Origin: Schizochytrium sp. TIO01
Lineage: Eukaryota > Sar > Bigyra > Thraustochytrida > Thraustochytriidae
Assembly (NCBI GenBank): GCA_004764695.1
Contig: SMSO01000007.1
Location: 1,495,270 to 1,559,269, forward strand
Direction of reading: 5' to 3'
Length of the DNA: 64,000 nt
The translations under genes and the position numbers were made by a program. Position 1 is the stretch's first letter. The number at the start of each line of letters is the position of its first letter. The notes beneath the pieces are model-generated. The model worked only from the letters and a program-made list of their open reading frames with translations. It searched no databases and had not been told where the DNA came from. Below, one piece after another: positions 61,499 through 64,000 of the stretch.

Positions 61499-63004
61499 TT
61501 TCTAACATCAAAAGAAAGCAAGCGTAACAAATTTGTTGGCAGCACGGCGCTCAACACAATCGGAGGAATGACGTGATTTCCCCTCAAGCCATCTGCGATA
61601 GAGCGCCCAATCTTTGAACCCCAAGGCTCGCCCCTTTCCCTTGAATGGATCTTCATCACCGCGCCATGCGCGTTTTTGCACATACGTTCTAGTACACACA
61701 CTTTGCTAGGTCTGGGAACAGATGCTACTGTGGGAACGAACCAGTAGTCACTGGCCTTTGACTCAGGTTTATATCACAACAGTGCGGAGGGCTGCGACTT
61801 TAATTCGAAAGTCCTCATCACAGCATCGTTGATGCTTGAAGCATAGTTTTGATTTAATCTTGTAGGTAAGCTAGTTCAACAGTTACATCACACAATGAAT
61901 GGAAAGTTACCTTTTCGATTTTTAAAAACAAAACAAAAAACTGTTATTTAAATAAAACAAAAATAATTATTAATGAAAGAAAACACAGCTAATTGACAAT
62001 GGGAGTTGTTAATTTAAAATAAATAAAAAACACAATAGAGTCACATTGGTACTTGAGATGGACACTAATGCCTTCATCTGAAATAAATAAGAAAAATGGA
62101 GGTGCCTGCTACTGAGGTAGAAATATTATCACCTGTTATATGTCAGTAAAAGAATAAGGTCTACCTAGCACTGATATAAATCACTCGATTTAAATTTAGT
62201 CCTGATGCTTCTAGATTGAAGTTTGGAAAACAAATTTACAGCGTTTCAACGCCGCAAGAGTTACACATGCATGATTCCATTGTGGTCGCACCGAGTGCCA
62301 TCTCGTATAAAGCTGCTGGCAAGGTAGTGGATTTAAAGTAGGGCATTCCTTCTCTTTGCTGTAGCGAGATAAAAAAATAGCAGAATCCTGCTACATATTC
62401 AGAAGAATACTTCAATTTTATTTTGCAAACTATGAGCTTGTTTGATTATGTTTATATAAACTGCAACTTGAAGATTGTAAATAAATAATAATAATACTTC
62501 CTAACTATAACACATGGGTAGAAGACTCGAGGTAAAAGTTAAATATTAAAAATGAATTTAATGTAAAATGTTTTTTTAATGTTTAAATATAAATTAAAGT
62601 CTAAAATATTATAAAGAGTAAAATGCCATACAAAATACCATACCATACAAACAATAGGTACATCTCTAGCTAGGTATCGCACCTAACTAATCCGTTAACG
62701 ATATCGAGAAAAGTATGATGAACCTTTGACTTGTAGTAGGGAGGAAGTACAGGAACCACTACGGCAAAGTGATACAGTCTGTACAGCGTTTGCTCACATG
62801 AAATGGGAAACTTGAGCTTCGCAAATACCTTTTATAAAGAGTGGACTTATGGAGTGACCGATCAACATACTTGAGCAGCGTGTATGTGGTCAGGGTCGAC
62901 GCATAACAGCAGCACCCACGACGTAAGAGTAATTAGCACGATAGTCTTCGTGGTGACAGTGACGTCCAGAGAGCGAACTTTGTAGAGCTGGACAGCTCTC
63001 ATGA
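61499..63004. other. AT-rich intergenic spacer
   Basis: About 1.5 kb. 61508-61699 is an ATG-less coding-like frame in the EF-hand frame (see findings). 61915-62050 and 62395-62660 are very A/T-rich with no gene-like frame. It presumably contains promoters for the EF-hand gene and the gene at 63005. Confidence 0.5.
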
Positions 63005-63042
63005 CATGGACCTACAACAGCAAGAGCAGCAGCAGCAGCAGC

Positions 63043-63101
<59 letters not shown>

Positions 63102-64000
63102 ACAACAACGTCCAGGTTAATATATCTCTAAAAGAACCACTGAAGACGTCACTTATTTTGAGTTTAGAACTATGTAGTCTCGGGGCATGCACTATTGTTG
63201 GCTTGATCTTTGTTCTATGGGTTCGCTATGCGCCTCTACAAAATGAAATTGACATTTCGAAAAATGCCACCATAATTCTGCGTAGACCGGAGCCGTACGG
63301 AAACATTATCTTGAACAATATTCTCTTGACTACGATGATTCCACTCAACATGATTTTCTTCTTCCCAATGTATGTATTTTTTGTGGTAAGAGTGAAGAAA
63401 ACCTGGATAGTCGTTTTATGCTGCGTTTTCAGTACATTGGTAGCTTTTTCCATAATGTGGCTGAGCGTGTATGCTATACCGCAATATAGGTTTATAATCT
63501 CCCAGGCACCTTACCTCGTTATACCTATCGTGCTTAGGTTTGTTCTACCCAGCTCAGCTCAAGTCTGGCTTGTAAGTTTGATTCTCTGGATTTTTTTCAG
63601 TTTCGCACTGATTGGTGTTTATACAATAAGCAAACTGCCCTCGGATGAACCTGCTACACGGATTGCCGTATCTGTATTTGTTCTCCCAATAGCGAGAGAG
63701 CTTGCAAGCATACCCGTTCGAGTCATGGTCCGTGGACTCATTTGCACTGATTGGCTTGAGCATGAATTCCTACATATTCGAAAGGCCTATTGCATCTTAT
63801 TTCCTTTGGTTATAAACTCTCTCCTCTCTGGCTTAGCGAGGCTTATGGCTGCTAGCATCATGGACTGGGGATACAACGTTGCAACAATTCTTGCGAACCT
63901 AGTATTTGAAATCTTTATTCGTCTGACTATTGATAGCCGTGACAAGTTTCTGATGCGGATTTTATCACATTTTACCCCGTGTTTCAAAGGGGTTGTCAAA
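63005..64000 (+). CDS. Multipass membrane protein, truncated by the window end
   Basis: The plus frame is open from 63005 (stop at 63002) to the end, more than 330 codons. It begins with an Ala/Thr run encoded by the CAG/CAA microsatellite, then at least six hydrophobic helices: ACTIVGLIFVLWVRY, LNMIFFFPMYVFFVV, TWIVVLCCVFSTLVAFSIMW, YLVIPIVLRFVL, WLVSLILWIFFSFALIG and later ones. No ATG precedes the first helix (first in-frame ATG at 63332), so an upstream exon is likely. The order of short loops and helices resembles a receptor, channel or transporter, but no signature is visible. The hydropathy resembles the relics at 6.4-7.1 and 16.5-19.7 kb; homology is not shown. Confidence 0.7.
63027..63109 (+). 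repeat. CAG/CAA trinucleotide microsatellite
   Basis: About five AGC units followed by about 22 CAA units. Read in the frame of the downstream membrane protein it encodes Ala then Thr; in another frame Gln. The reading frame downstream is unaffected by changes in whole-unit number. Confidence 0.95.

Noticed and set aside
1-64000. tRNA or rRNA genes
   Set aside because: I looked for the tRNA B-box (GGTTCGANNCC) and rRNA-like blocks and found none convincing by eye; a tRNAscan or Infernal run would be decisive.

Overview
The window looks like nuclear DNA of a single-celled eukaryote. It holds about fifteen well-supported protein genes on both strands, most of them long and intronless, separated by AT-richer spacers with microsatellites. 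One gene (RhoGAP) needs a 76-nt GT-AG intron, and a second candidate shows 75- and 87-nt introns. Nothing resembles bacterial operons, ribosome binding sites or CRISPR arrays. A stramenopile such as a labyrinthulomycete would fit (RopGAP-like RhoGAP, EDR2-C protein, URC1, poly-Ser and poly-His proteins, PD-(D/E)XK-kinase proteins), but this placement is only an inference.

Layout. 0.1-3.7 kb: a papain-family peptidase with a C-terminal membrane anchor, then a spliced RhoGAP on the other strand. 3.7-8.8 kb: gene-poor, with a frameshifted membrane-protein relic at 6.4-7.1 kb. 8.8-12.9 kb: a 1354-aa protein with six copies of a winged-helix-like module. 13-21.4 kb: gene-poor, with a tandem repeat and a roughly 3-kb chain of broken coding frames at 16.5-19.7 kb. 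21.4-31.4 kb: a 2138-aa multi-C2/IQ protein, a coiled-coil protein and an ankyrin-TPR protein, the last two divergent. 32-37 kb: a tandem duplication carrying two nuclease-like plus kinase-like genes. 37.5-38.4 kb: a decayed Ulp1-type protease. 39.3-46 kb: POLD2, a PDZ membrane protein, a probably spliced unrecognised gene, and an EDR2-C protein. 46.7-51.1 kb: an ABCG transporter fused to a Notum/pectin-acetylesterase-like ectodomain. 51.7-53.1 kb: URC1. 54.2 kb: a long pyrimidine octamer array. 56.9-61.5 kb: a 1522-aa EF-hand protein. 63-64 kb: a multipass membrane protein running off the end.

The genes do not form one pathway. Replication (POLD2), pyrimidine salvage/catabolism (URC1), Ca2+ and lipid signalling (C2/IQ, EF-hand, EDR2-C, RhoGAP, PDZ) and surface functions (C1A peptidase, ABCG fusion) are mixed. 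The most unusual items are the ABCG fusion whose esterase-like domain has all three catalytic-triad positions changed, and the duplicated PD-(D/E)XK-kinase pair, an architecture resembling Crinkler-type effectors. Several apparently empty spacers hold coding-like frames broken by stops and shifts, so the region carries more gene relics than an open-frame scan suggests.
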